From the NCBI RefSeq assembly GCF_030020805.1, contig NZ_CP125098.1, forward strand, positions 7,262,501 to 7,326,500: a stretch of DNA of 64,000 nt, in the 5' to 3' direction. The DNA comes from Paenibacillus sp. RC67 (GTDB lineage Bacteria > Bacillota > Bacilli > Paenibacillales > NBRC-103111). Shown here piece after piece: positions 1 through 7,906 of this stretch (its first letter is position 1; the number at the start of each line of letters is the position of its first letter). The notes under the pieces were generated by a model. The model had not been told where the DNA came from, ran no database searches, and was given only the letters and a program-made list of their open reading frames with translations. Both the position numbers and the translations under genes were made by a program.

Positions 1-872
1 TTGTTGGCGGCGACTCCGCCCGCCAACAGCAGCTGCTTTGCGCCGTAGGCTTGAACGGCGCGGCTAGCCTTCTCCACCAGGACGTCGATTACCGAGTCCT
101 GGAAGCCCTTGGCTACAGCTTGCGGCGCAAGCTGCTGGCCCTTCATGTTGGCCTGATTTAGCACGGCCAACACAGCCGATTTCAGCCCGCTGAAGCTGAA
201 ATCATAGGAATCCGGCTCCAGCCAGGCGCGAGGAAGAGGCACCGCCTCTTCTCCTTCATGGGCTAGCCGGTCAATATGAGGGCCGCCGGGATACGGCAGC
301 TTAAGCGCCCGTGCAACCTTGTCATAAGCTTCGCCAGCAGCATCGTCCCTCGTTTGGCCGATGATTCGGAAGCTGCCTTCGGATTCCACATACACCAGCT
401 CCGTATGACCTCCGGAAACGACAAGGGTAACCAAAGGATACTGCAGCTCATGAACGAGCTGGTTCGCATAAATATGCCCTGCGATATGATGAACACTGAT
501 CAACGGAAGCTCTAATGCGCATGCCAACGATTTGGCAGCCACAAGTCCGACAAGCAGAGCGCCTACCATGCCCGGTCCCTGTGTGACTGCAATGGCCGAC
601 AAATCGGCTGGACGCAGCTTCGCTTCCTCGAAGGCTTGCTCTATGATCCAAGTAATGCTCTCCACATGCTGTCTCGATGCTACCTCGGGAACAACACCAC
701 CGAACCGCTTATGGGTTTCGATCTGACTGGACACCACATTCGACAAGATAATAGTTCCGTCCTGAACAATAGCCACCGAAGTCTCGTCGCAGCTTGTCTC
801 AATAGCTAGTATATAAGTCGGTTTCTGTTGGGCGAGAGCTTCATCCCGCTCCAGCGAATCATTTGTTTTCAT
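1..872 (-). CDS. tsaD: tRNA N6-adenosine threonylcarbamoyltransferase TsaD (partial, runs off left edge)
   Basis: Catalytic subunit of the t6A machinery. It transfers the threonylcarbamoyl group from TC-AMP to A37 of ANN-decoding tRNAs, working with TsaB and TsaE in the cytoplasm. The readable protein starts MKTNDSLERDEALAQ and then shows the ASKHA-fold start IETSCDETSVAI, the metal-binding HHIAGH motif, the VSGGHTELV nucleotide-binding loop and the FSFSGLKSAV segment. The C-terminus (after LLLAGGVAAN) is outside the window. The ATG overlaps the rimI stop in an ATGA junction, so the two are probably translationally coupled. It is the last visible gene of a thiL-tsaE-tsaB-rimI-tsaD operon. Nothing looks broken in the visible part. 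Confidence 0.96.
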   Translation of the reverse strand, partial: MKTNDSLERDEALAQQKPTYILAIETSCDETSVAIVQDGTIILSNVVSSQIETHKRFGGVVPEVASRQHVESITWIIEQAFEEAKLRPADLSAIAVTQGPGMVGALLVGLVAAKSLACALELPLISVHHIAGHIYANQLVHELQYPLVTLVVSGGHTELVYVESEGSFRIIGQTRDDAAGEAYDKVARALKLPYPGGPHIDRLAHEGEEAVPLPRAWLEPDSYDFSFSGLKSAVLAVLNQANMKGQQLAPQAVAKGFQDSVIDVLVEKASRAVQAYGAKQLLLAGGVAAN

Positions 873-1390
873 GACAAATCCCCTGTTAATTCATTCAAAT
901 TATGATTATATTTCGGCAGATCCGCCCACATGATCATCGCATCTTCCTTATTGTCGGTATAATAGCCGCGACGCAGACCTACGGAATAAAAGCCCAGCTT
1001 TTCATACAAGCCTATGGCAATATGATTGGAAGGACGAACCTCCAATGTCATGCGAACAGCGCCGAAGAAGCTGGCCGTTTTTTGCAGCTCGCGCATTAAA
1101 CGTTCACCAAGCTTCTTGCCTCGATATTGCTTCCTGACTGCTACATTAGTTACATGTGCTTCTTCCATAATGAGCCACATCCCGCCATAGCCTGCAACCT
1201 CTCCGTCGCATTCCATCACCATATAGCGGGCAAACTGGTTGTTTGTTAATTCATTCTGAAACGCCCCTGCCGTCCAAGGTGTCGTGAACGCTTCTTGCTC
1301 TATATCGCATATGGCCGGAATATCTTCCATTTGCATAGAACGAAATTCCAAAGGACCTAATGCTTCATCCTTTTGCTCTAGTTGATCCAA
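869..1390 (-). CDS. rimI: Ribosomal protein S18-alanine N-acetyltransferase RimI
   Basis: GNAT-family acetyltransferase, 173 residues. The family acetylates the N-terminal alanine of ribosomal protein S18 and possibly other proteins. A conserved GNAT core is visible: VTNVAVRKQYRGKKLG (acetyl-CoA binding motif A, about residues 80-95), LEVRPSNHIAIGLYEKLGF (motif B) and the C-terminal YYTDNKEDAMIMW typical of RimI. The start is TTG, preceded by GGGAGG eight bases upstream; no better ATG fits. It lies 14 bases after tsaB and overlaps tsaD by four bases. This neighbourhood is the usual Firmicute one, which supports RimI over a generic GNAT enzyme. Confidence 0.92.
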   Translation of the reverse strand: MDQLEQKDEALGPLEFRSMQMEDIPAICDIEQEAFTTPWTAGAFQNELTNNQFARYMVMECDGEVAGYGGMWLIMEEAHVTNVAVRKQYRGKKLGERLMRELQKTASFFGAVRMTLEVRPSNHIAIGLYEKLGFYSVGLRRGYYTDNKEDAMIMWADLPKYNHNLNELTGDLS

Positions 1391-1404
1391 CCGAGAAGCC
1401 TCCC

Positions 1405-2235
1405 TTACGATTTTTGGGCCAATAATTTAGCTTCTGCTTCAGGCAGCTGTGTATAATTGGGCACTAGTCCATGAGGAGCTTCAGTTCGCCCTTCGCTCCA
1501 ACGGACCTGTGCAAGCTCGGCCATATGACGCGCTCTAATCTCATGCTGCAGTTCGGCTGCTTCCCCTTCCCAATCTAAAAAAAAACGTTGAAGTACTTCT
1601 CCATGCAGCTTCGTTTCACCTGCGAATATAATACAATCCGGCTTGTTCCCGTTGCCCGATTGCGTCCACTGGAGTAATTGTTCCGTCCATGTTGACATTA
1701 AACGGATACTGTCCGACTCCAAACAGCTCCATTGTTGATTCGACACCTGATAAAGCCCCGTAAATGCTTGTCCACGACGCGCTTCAATCATAGGAACGAT
1801 CCATAAAGTCCGAGCTTGATTCTGAACGGTTTCTAGGGCGCTGAGCTTTGAACCACCATCTCTTTCATGAACGGACTCGCCTAATAAATAAGCTTCGGCC
1901 GCTCCAAGCGCCATGGTCTCCAAGCTAGAAACGGCAAGCAAAGCCATCCCATGTGTCCATGCAAAAGTTTTGGCTGCTGTCACCCCAATACGCACACCGG
2001 TGTAGGAACCCGGACCGACACCAACACCAAAAGCATTAAGCTCCTTTGCAGATAGGCCAGCAGCGGTTAACAGCTGTTGAATTTGCGGAAGCAAATGAAT
2101 GGAATGATTTCGCTCCGCTTTAGAGTTTATTTCGCCGAGCAGCTCACTACCGCGTACTAAGGCAAGCGACATTGAGCTGGTTGACGTATCAACGGCAAGC
2201 AAGGTGCCTTGTAAAGCATTCTGTGTATTCGTCAT
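1405..2235 (-). CDS. tsaB: tRNA threonylcarbamoyladenosine biosynthesis protein TsaB
   Basis: Non-catalytic ASKHA-fold partner that dimerises with TsaD in t6A synthesis. 276 residues. The N-terminus LLAVDTSTSSMSLALV and the GVGVGPGSYTGVRIGV motif (about residues 70-85) are diagnostic. An upstream in-frame start exists, but the ATG chosen here has a GGAG site in front of it and forms an ATGA overlap with the tsaE stop, the usual coupling in this operon. Compared with E. coli YeaZ it is longer, with an insert of about 40 residues (including LLGESVHERDGGS) after the first domain. No catalytic residues are expected. Confidence 0.94.
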   Translation of the reverse strand: MTNTQNALQGTLLAVDTSTSSMSLALVRGSELLGEINSKAERNHSIHLLPQIQQLLTAAGLSAKELNAFGVGVGPGSYTGVRIGVTAAKTFAWTHGMALLAVSSLETMALGAAEAYLLGESVHERDGGSKLSALETVQNQARTLWIVPMIEARRGQAFTGLYQVSNQQWSCLESDSIRLMSTWTEQLLQWTQSGNGNKPDCIIFAGETKLHGEVLQRFFLDWEGEAAELQHEIRARHMAELAQVRWSEGRTEAPHGLVPNYTQLPEAEAKLLAQKS

Positions 2236-2717
2236 AGCAATATTTTGTTCTCCTTTAATTCTGTGCACCACTGTTCATAAGGCTGACCATGAGGGGCCAA
2301 TCGGAAAACCCGTTCCGTATCACCAACGTTTTCAATCGTAATAGCCAGCCTGTCGGGAGGCAGCAAATCAACGATGAGCGAAGACCACTCCACTAAAGTA
2401 ACGCCTTCCCCGTAGAAATACTCGTCTAACCCAAGCTCATCCGCTTCATCCTGAGATAAGCGATACACATCCATATGATAAAAGGGAAGATGATCCCCCA
2501 TATATTCTTTAATAATAGTAAACGTGGGACTGTTCACGACATGACGCACCCCGATTGCTTTAGCTACCGCTTGGGAAAGTGCGGTTTTCCCGGCACCTAG
2601 GTCGCCATCCAGCGTTATTACGGTACCCGGCACAAAATGGCGGGCAAGTTGCGCGGCCAGCTGAGCGGTTTGCTCTAAATTGTCAGCATGATATTGATAT
2701 GAGGCCGATTCAGTCAA
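2232..2717 (-). CDS. tsaE: tRNA threonylcarbamoyladenosine biosynthesis ATPase TsaE
   Basis: P-loop ATPase that resets the TsaB-TsaD complex during t6A formation. 161 residues. The Walker A motif GDLGAGKTALSQ is at about residues 38-49, followed by the conserved VNSPTFTIIKEY switch segment, the HMDVYRL motif and the VEWSSLI segment. The start is TTG; the nearby ATG six codons upstream is in a frame that stops at once. The ribosome binding site is weaker than in its neighbours (GGGATGG). It follows thiL by 15 bases and overlaps tsaB by four bases. Confidence 0.94.
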   Translation of the reverse strand: MTESASYQYHADNLEQTAQLAAQLARHFVPGTVITLDGDLGAGKTALSQAVAKAIGVRHVVNSPTFTIIKEYMGDHLPFYHMDVYRLSQDEADELGLDEYFYGEGVTLVEWSSLIVDLLPPDRLAITIENVGDTERVFRLAPHGQPYEQWCTELKENKILL

Positions 2718-2732
2718 TTGGGATCCATCCCT

Positions 2733-3764
2733 TCAAAAATGATTATACCCTTTTTTCTCAATAGGTAAGACGTATCCGCTGCTTTGCACAAGACGAACAC
2801 CCTTCGTTTCGGCATTTACATAACCGATTATATGAAGCGTGAGACCCGCTTCCTTAAATTTCATTTGCATCGTAATGGCATGCTCGGCCTGCATAGTACC
2901 TACTAATTGGTAATCCTCACCACCGAACAAAACGAAATCAAGAGGATCCTTCTCAACCTGCTGCGAATAAGACATCAGCTCATCCGCTATCGGAATACGG
3001 TCCTCTATGAGATCAATGCCGATGTCCGAAGCCTCAGCAATTTCCCAAGCTTCACTAGCCAAACCGTCACTCACATCATTTAAGGCATGACAAACACCCG
3101 ATCTCTGCAGTAGTTGTCCCGCTTCAACCTGCGGCTCCGGCCTGCAGTGTGCCTGAATAAGGGTTTGCCTGCTCGCCCAGTTGAGGTCATCATTCCACTG
3201 TTTATTAGGAATGTTTTGGGTAAGCAGAAAATCAAGACCTGCCGCAGATCGCCCCAGCTCTCCCGTGGTAAAAAGCACATCCCCCGGCTTCGCAGCGGAT
3301 CGCAGTAAAGCTTTACCTGCCTCGACCTCGCCTATTACGGTTACCGATACTGTAATCCCTCCTGCCGATGAAGTCGTGTCTCCGCCAACAATCACGACAC
3401 TCCAACGATTTGCGCATTCGTACAATCCCTCATAGATTTCTTCAATCCTGGTCTGGGACGTACCTTTAGGAAAGCTCACAGCAACTAACGCGTAGCGAGG
3501 GATCGCTCCCATGGCCGCAATATCGCTTACAGCTGCCGCCATCGCTTTGAAACCGATATCCTGATTACGCATCGTGATATCTTTAAAATGGATTTGCTCT
3601 GTCATCGTATCGCAAGTCATAACGAGCTGACAGCCGGGTGTCAGATGTGCCACCGCAGCATCGTCTCCGATTCCGATTTCTACGCCGCTAGCCTGTTGGA
3701 AAGCTGACGACTGCTTGCCCTGTGTAAGCCTGTGAATAAGTGCAAATTCATCTAAAGAACTCAA
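2733..3764 (-). CDS. thiL: Thiamine-monophosphate kinase ThiL
   Basis: Phosphorylates thiamine monophosphate to thiamine diphosphate with ATP, the last step of cofactor synthesis. 343 residues. Visible motifs are GIGDDAAV (ATP/Mg site), a DTMTEQIHF segment matching the family VDTLVEGVHF, KAMAAAVSDIAAMG, VGGDTTSS, GDVLFTTGELG, NDVSDGLASE and the C-terminal LFGGEDYQLV. A longer reading frame exists, but TTG at the chosen position is preceded by GGAGG at nine bases. The upstream part also overlaps a good sigma-A promoter, so the longer start cannot be used from that promoter. It is the first gene of the tsa operon, a common Firmicute arrangement. Confidence 0.93.
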   Translation of the reverse strand: MSSLDEFALIHRLTQGKQSSAFQQASGVEIGIGDDAAVAHLTPGCQLVMTCDTMTEQIHFKDITMRNQDIGFKAMAAAVSDIAAMGAIPRYALVAVSFPKGTSQTRIEEIYEGLYECANRWSVVIVGGDTTSSAGGITVSVTVIGEVEAGKALLRSAAKPGDVLFTTGELGRSAAGLDFLLTQNIPNKQWNDDLNWASRQTLIQAHCRPEPQVEAGQLLQRSGVCHALNDVSDGLASEAWEIAEASDIGIDLIEDRIPIADELMSYSQQVEKDPLDFVLFGGEDYQLVGTMQAEHAITMQMKFKEAGLTLHIIGYVNAETKGVRLVQSSGYVLPIEKKGYNHF

Positions 3765-3795
3765 TCTTAAACCGCCTCCGTACGTTGTTCTCCCT

Positions 3796-3824
3796 ATTAT
3801 AGCCCTCTGCCCCATACGTAGCAA
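3796..3824 (-). promoter_or_regulatory. Sigma-A promoter of the thiL-tsaE-tsaB-rimI-tsaD operon
   Basis: On the minus strand TTGCTA and a perfect TATAAT are separated by 17 bases. The predicted transcript starts about 25 bases before the TTG start of thiL and just precedes its GGAGG site. The position also rules out the longer thiL reading frame. Confidence 0.7.
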
Positions 3825-3908
3825 TACACTGCCGCGACGTGAGCAAGCCTCTATCGAGGCCTTTCAAAGATGAGCGGCCGGGTTCTATGGCTGGTTTTAT
3901 CGCCAAAT

Positions 3909-3955
3909 AAAAAAAGCCCTGCCCTCAAGTGCTAAAAGCACTTAAAGGCAGGGCT
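3909..3955 (-). terminator. Rho-independent terminator after sspH
   Basis: Stem AGCCCTGCC/GGCAGGGCT with a second inner stem AAGTGC/GCACTT, followed on the minus strand by a run of seven T. It lies just beyond the sspH stop. Confidence 0.85.
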
Positions 3956-3963
3956 GCAAGCTT

Positions 3964-4146
3964 TTATTGAATTTCTTGCAGCTCTTTCACAGGAACGACC
4001 CTGGAGTCAGCCGGTTGAAGCTCCACATGAACCTTTGCCATTTCTTTCTCAGGGTCCACACTGTCAATCCATACGGAGACACCGTTCAGCTCCACATCGA
4101 TCTTGGCTTCAGACTGCAAAATTTCTTGAGCGCGATATAGCTTCAT
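3964..4146 (-). CDS. sspH: Small acid-soluble spore protein, H type
   Basis: 60-residue protein of the SspH family, minor forespore-expressed proteins of the spore core. The N-terminus MKLYRAQEIL, the central VELNGVSVWIDSVD and the C-terminal VPVKELQEI align by eye with B. subtilis SspH (KRAQEI, YNGVPVYIEHVD, VPVSEL). The start is ATG with a GGGGGTG site eight bases upstream. It has its own terminator and so is a single-gene unit. In B. subtilis sspH depends on the forespore sigma factor G; only a weak candidate for such a promoter is visible upstream here. Confidence 0.9.
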   Translation of the reverse strand: MKLYRAQEILQSEAKIDVELNGVSVWIDSVDPEKEMAKVHVELQPADSRVVPVKELQEIQ

Positions 4147-4222
4147 CCAAGTTACACCCCCTCAAACCTCTGCTTTATTTTACAGTAAATCATTTTTGAT
4201 ACTACGAAGATACGAGGAGTCT

Positions 4223-4492
4223 TCATGAATCCGATTTTTCTTCGTGAAGGACGGACTCGGGATGATCCATCGTATCGGTAGTGGATTCCTCAATAAGACC
4301 ATTTTTAAGACTGACATAGCCTCCACCCAATCCCTCGTTAACCATCCGGTCTATATCCATAAAATAGTCTTCCCGGCCTTGATGATGCGTATCGGTCGCA
4401 CTCGACTGTTCAGTAGTCAAGGCAGCAGCCTCATCTTCTTCATTTTGAGCAGCTTTTTGCCCCGCTGTTAACGAGTTATTGTCATTATCCAT
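4223..4492 (-). CDS. Small acidic hypothetical protein
   Basis: 89 residues from the ATG that follows a GGAGGAG site; the longer frame adds an arginine-rich stretch ahead of that site and is unlikely. The first half is low-complexity, rich in Asn, Gln, Glu, Ala and Thr. The second half is more ordered and acidic (DYFMDIDRMVNEGLGGGYVS, then a Glu/Asp/Ser-rich tail). No signal peptide or membrane segment. I do not recognise the family. It lies between sspH and ku and is divergent from ku, which suggests a spore-related role, but that is only context. Confidence 0.65.
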   Translation of the reverse strand: MDNDNNSLTAGQKAAQNEEDEAAALTTEQSSATDTHHQGREDYFMDIDRMVNEGLGGGYVSLKNGLIEESTTDTMDHPESVLHEEKSDS

Positions 4493-4579
4493 AGGTTGGC
4501 TCCTCCTTTGTCGGCAGCGACGACGTTGTTTCATCACATCACGCTTATTTGTAGCATGTCCCTCCCTTTACCACGTTCA

Positions 4580-4610
4580 TTCATACACAATTGCCCATTT
4601 GGGGATACTG
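4580..4610 (+). promoter_or_regulatory. Candidate forespore-type (sigma F/G) promoter of ku
   Basis: TTCATA, 15 bases, then GGGGATACTG. The second element fits all ten positions of the known sigma F -10 consensus GGNNANAHTR; the -35 element is a partial match. A transcript from here would have a leader of about 40 bases before the Ku ATG. In B. subtilis the ykoV/ykoU NHEJ genes are known to be forespore-expressed, which makes the match meaningful. No other promoter is evident in this gap. Confidence 0.5.
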
Positions 4611-4658
4611 TTATTAGGAGACACAAAATGAGGAAAAGGCACTCTAAGGAGGAATACT

Positions 4659-5504
4659 ATGCATACAGTATGGAAAGGGGCCATCAGCTTCGGTCTGGTG
4701 CACGTCCCTGTCAAAATGTTTTCGGCTACCGAGGATAAAGATATTTCGATGCGCTATATTCACAAGGAATGCACGACACCGCTCAATTTTGTGAGGAAAT
4801 GCCTTACTTGCGAACGTGAGGTCGAATGGGAGGAAATAGCCAGAGGCTATGAATACGAGCCCGGCTCCTTCGTATTATTTGAAAAGGATGAGTTGGAGAA
4901 GCTGAACGGAGAAGTCACGAAAGAAATTAAAATACTCGATTTCGTCCAGCTCACCGATATCGATCCGATTTACTTTCAAAAAACATATTATTTGGCACCA
5001 AATGAAACAGGAGCTAACGCCTACAATCTTCTGCTGGAAGCTATGAAGCAAACGGGCAAAATCGGCATCGCCAAAGTATCCATCCGTTCCAAAAGCAGCT
5101 TGGCTGCTGTGCGTGTTATAGATAATTGTATTGCCATGGAGACCATATTTTACCCCGATGAAATCCGCTCCATAGATCAAGTGCCCAATTTGCCGGAGCA
5201 GAGCAATGTGAACGATAAAGAGCTGCAAATGGCCAAAATGCTGATCGAGCAACTAACAACCCCTTTTGAGCCGGAAAAATATAAAGATGATTATCGTGAA
5301 TCCCTCCTTCTTGCCATAGAGCAAAAAGTAAACGGTCAGCAGGTCAGTGTAGCCCCTGAGCCGCATAAAACGAACGTCATCGATCTGATGTCTGCGCTGC
5401 AGGCCAGCCTGGACGCCATGAAGCCAATGCCCGAAACCGATGCCCCTTCTAAAGAGAAAAAGCCAAAAGCAAAACGAAAAGTTAAAGAAGAAACCGTCTC
5501 ATGA
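4659..5504 (+). CDS. ku: Non-homologous end-joining DNA-binding protein Ku
   Basis: Homodimeric ring protein that binds broken DNA ends and recruits LigD. 281 residues, usual size for bacterial Ku. N-terminal signature MHTVWKGAISFGLVHVPV, then RYIHKECTTPLNFVRKCLTCEREV, YEYEPGSFVLFEKDEL and FYPDEIR, all typical of the bacterial Ku core. A lysine-rich C-terminal tail (KEKKPKAKRKVKEE) resembles the basic tails that help Ku thread on DNA. The ATG has AAGGAGG six bases upstream. It is convergent with the ligase gene and shares a bidirectional terminator with it. Confidence 0.96.
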   Translation: MHTVWKGAISFGLVHVPVKMFSATEDKDISMRYIHKECTTPLNFVRKCLTCEREVEWEEIARGYEYEPGSFVLFEKDELEKLNGEVTKEIKILDFVQLTDIDPIYFQKTYYLAPNETGANAYNLLLEAMKQTGKIGIAKVSIRSKSSLAAVRVIDNCIAMETIFYPDEIRSIDQVPNLPEQSNVNDKELQMAKMLIEQLTTPFEPEKYKDDYRESLLLAIEQKVNGQQVSVAPEPHKTNVIDLMSALQASLDAMKPMPETDAPSKEKKPKAKRKVKEETVS

Positions 5505-5528
5505 TCTGCATGAACAAGATGGCAGAAA

Positions 5529-5568
5529 AAAGCCGACATGTCCGGTAGGGTACCGTATTGTCGGCTTT
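5529..5568. terminator. Bidirectional terminator between ku and ligase
   Basis: Ten-base perfect stem AAAGCCGACA/TGTCGGCTTT in the gap between the two convergent genes. On the minus strand it continues into a T run (CTTTTTTC); the T tract on the plus strand is weaker. Confidence 0.75.
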
Positions 5569-5576
5569 GCTTCTCT

Positions 5577-6512
5577 TTATAACCTACACTCCAAAGGTGG
5601 AACGTCAACAAATGATTGAATGCTTGGCTGGCGCAGTGTCCTATTGTGAGTCCACTCCATAAAGTGAACCTTAACCGTAAGAACAGGCTCTATCCATACT
5701 GCTTCCTTGCTTCTTTCCGGGTTATTAATGAATGGTTTGTTATCAAGCTTAAGTTGATCTACTTTCTCCGTTACTGTCTTCCAATCTTGTACAGTCATCT
5801 TGCCTGCACCCGCATGACCTATGTACCAGAGCTTTCCTTCTTCATCATATAAACCGAGCAGCAGTGCGTTCACCGTGCCTGCCCTATAAGTCACTCCTCC
5901 CACAACAGCAATCGTGTCCTGGAACAGCTTCTTTTTCATCCATCGCCGATCTTTGCCCCGAAAAGCGTAGGCGCTGTTCAAATCCTTGCATACAATCCCT
6001 TCCAGCTGATGCTGCTTGACGACTTCATAAAGGCCGCCGATTTCCTTATAGCTAGGAACCAGCTGTACTTGCGGTATAGGACTAATAATTTGCTCCAATA
6101 TTTGCTGCCGTTGACGAAGACTTTGACCGTTCACCCATTCTCCATTAACAAATAGAACGTCAAATATCATGTACACTATTGGTATATGCGGCTGTACGGT
6201 TCTTACCTTCTGTGCGCTTCGCAAGCCATCACGTTTCATAACTTGATGAAATGAAGGCTTCATTCCCTCAAGTGAAACAACCTCTCCGTCCAAAATAACG
6301 GATTCTGCCGTGCAATAGGCTTTTACGTCCTGCAGCTCAGGATACTGCATCGTCCGTTCATTGAGCCTTCGGTTAATCAATCTAGCTTGGGTTCCATCAT
6401 AATAGGTTAACATACGGACGCCGTCCCATTTGACCTGAGCTATCCATTCTTCTCCCTCCGGGAGCTTATCTGTTGAAACCGGCTCAAAAGGAATAATCGG
6501 TTCTAATTGCAT
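5577..6512 (-). CDS. Stand-alone ATP-dependent DNA ligase (LigD ligase domain)
   Basis: Seals double-strand breaks with Ku. 311 residues, equal to the ligase part of LigD only. The adenylation motif I VKWDGVR places the nucleophile at Lys28. Later motifs are ILDGEVV, IFDVLF, LEGIVCKDLNSAY and RRWMKKK, followed by an OB-fold region (LLLGLYDEEGKLWYIGHAGAG). The start was moved ten codons inside the longest frame because this ATG has GGAGG five bases upstream, and because the longer start overlaps a promoter -10. In B. subtilis the ligase is fused to the polymerase domain in one LigD protein; here the polymerase is a separate gene about 3 kb away. Confidence 0.92.
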   Translation of the reverse strand: MQLEPIIPFEPVSTDKLPEGEEWIAQVKWDGVRMLTYYDGTQARLINRRLNERTMQYPELQDVKAYCTAESVILDGEVVSLEGMKPSFHQVMKRDGLRSAQKVRTVQPHIPIVYMIFDVLFVNGEWVNGQSLRQRQQILEQIISPIPQVQLVPSYKEIGGLYEVVKQHQLEGIVCKDLNSAYAFRGKDRRWMKKKLFQDTIAVVGGVTYRAGTVNALLLGLYDEEGKLWYIGHAGAGKMTVQDWKTVTEKVDQLKLDNKPFINNPERSKEAVWIEPVLTVKVHFMEWTHNRTLRQPSIQSFVDVPPLECRL

Positions 6513-6541
6513 AACTTCCTCCGGAAAACTAGTCTTTTCCA

Positions 6542-6572
6542 AAGTATGGACAAACTATCGCCGGATCATTCT
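6542..6572 (-). promoter_or_regulatory. Candidate sigma G promoter of the LigD ligase
   Basis: On the minus strand AGAATG, 18 bases, CATACTT. This is four of six and six of seven matches to the known sigma G consensus TGAATA-N18-CATACTA. The -10 covers the first codons of the longer reading frame, so a transcript from here can only use the internal ATG chosen for the ligase. Confidence 0.5.
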
Positions 6573-6604
6573 GAAGCTGCCTCTTGCAACCTCTCCTTTT
6601 AAGC

Positions 6605-7150
6605 TTAGCCTCTAAAAAAGATCGCCCCTACTACTAATGAAGCTATGATTCCCCAAGCGGCATTCACGTTCAAATATTGCACCATGACGAAATAGCCAGC
6701 GCCCAGCAAAAAAGGCAGAAAGCTGACTATGCCCTCACTCGGTTTGAATACATACTTGGCAAAATCAAAAGCAAGCATCGCCATCATGACAAAAATAACG
6801 GGCTGCACTCCTTTGATCATTCCGCGTATGATGGGGTTGTTCTGCAGCTTCATCATCACGCCTACGAGTGCAACCATCAATAAAGCCGTCGGCAATACGA
6901 CCGCAGACAGCGCGACGAATGCGCCCAGCCAGCCTGCGATTTTAAATCCGATATAAGCAGCCAGCTTCGTAGCGATAGGTCCAGGAAGGGCATTACCAAA
7001 GGCCAAAGCGTTCCCGAATTCCTCCGGGCTCATCCATCCCATCCTCACAACCTCATTCTGGTAAAGCGGAATAATGGACGGTCCGCCGCCGTATCCGAGC
7101 ATTGTAGCTCTTCCAAAAGCAATAAATAAATTCCATAACGTCATCCACAT
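6605..7150 (-). CDS. Short single-domain chromate transporter (CHR family)
   Basis: Membrane protein of 181 residues with about five to six hydrophobic segments. It holds one CHR domain, with the family motifs F-GRATMLGYGGGPSIIP near the N-terminus and ALAFGNALPGPIATKLAAYIG in the middle. Short CHR proteins normally act as pairs encoded by adjacent genes (in B. subtilis ywrB and ywrA), yet only one is present here. A GGAG site precedes the ATG. It follows the Lrp-type gene by 26 bases and is probably co-transcribed with it. The function could be anion export; chromate is the family annotation, not something the sequence proves. Confidence 0.85.
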   Translation of the reverse strand: MWMTLWNLFIAFGRATMLGYGGGPSIIPLYQNEVVRMGWMSPEEFGNALAFGNALPGPIATKLAAYIGFKIAGWLGAFVALSAVVLPTALLMVALVGVMMKLQNNPIIRGMIKGVQPVIFVMMAMLAFDFAKYVFKPSEGIVSFLPFLLGAGYFVMVQYLNVNAAWGIIASLVVGAIFFRG

Positions 7151-7176
7151 AGCTGTTCTCCTTCTTTTCCTAAAAC

Positions 7177-7659
7177 TTAAAGCTTCATTCCCATTCGGCT
7201 TTTATACCGTTTAATTAGCATTTGGCAGTCTACACTAACAATGCCTGGCATCGTATACAGCTTCTCAACAAGGAACTTCTCCATCTGCTGAAAATCATTG
7301 AAAATCCCATGCATATGAAGCTTGCTGGGTCCTGTCATATGATACAGGCTCGTGACCTCTGTCTCTTGGGAAAGCTTCTCCGCAACCTGCTGTAAATACT
7401 GAGGCTCAATGTCCACATTAAAAAAGGTGGAGACGCTCATGCCGATCCGCCCCGGATTGATTACAGCGGTAAATTTCTCGATAACTCCCTGTTCCATTAA
7501 AGAGCTGATCCGTGCTTGTACGGCAACTCGGGAAAGCCCGATATCTTTGCCTAAGTCCGTGTAAGAAATTCTACCGTTATCATGCAGCGCATCTAAAATT
7601 TTACGATCGTATTCATCCAATTCAACAACAGGCTGTAAAGGAACGATCAGTTGATCCAC
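7177..7659 (-). CDS. Lrp/AsnC-family transcriptional regulator (YwrC-like)
   Basis: 160 residues. N-terminal helix-turn-helix (LDEYDRKILDALHDNGRISY, then LGKDIGLSRVAVQARISSL) and a C-terminal RAM ligand-binding domain. GTG start with a GGTGA site. It heads the pair with the CHR gene and is divergent from the gamma-glutamyltransferase. The same regulator/transporter/transferase set occurs as ywrC, ywrB, ywrA and ywrD in B. subtilis, where YwrC controls the transporter genes. A symmetric dyad in the divergent gap is a likely binding site. The ligand is unknown. Confidence 0.88.
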   Translation of the reverse strand: MDQLIVPLQPVVELDEYDRKILDALHDNGRISYTDLGKDIGLSRVAVQARISSLMEQGVIEKFTAVINPGRIGMSVSTFFNVDIEPQYLQQVAEKLSQETEVTSLYHMTGPSKLHMHGIFNDFQQMEKFLVEKLYTMPGIVSVDCQMLIKRYKSRMGMKL

Positions 7660-7759
7660 TATAAATCACCACTTTCATTTCGTAATAAGTATTACTTCAT
7701 AATCGTTCGAAACGTAAGAATAAAACCAATTATAACTATCATATGATGGGCTGTAAATA

Positions 7760-7782
7760 AATTTTCAATCATAATGAAAATT
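7760..7782. promoter_or_regulatory. Dyad in the Lrp/ggt divergent gap, candidate Lrp operator
   Basis: Perfect inverted repeat AATTTTCA, seven bases, TGAAAATT. It is A/T-rich and symmetric as expected for Lrp/AsnC sites, and lies between the divergent starts. The 250-base gap contains no other gene; a smaller dyad CGTT-CGA-AACG occurs at 7704-7714. Confidence 0.4.
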
Positions 7783-7906
7783 ATTATTGTCTGCTAAACA
7801 TGAACTATGTTAATGTTTAACATATCACATTACCGTATTAAATATGTCATTATACATAACACAAACTTCACTAATATTTGATTTCAAAGCAAAGGAGCTC
7901 ACCTGC

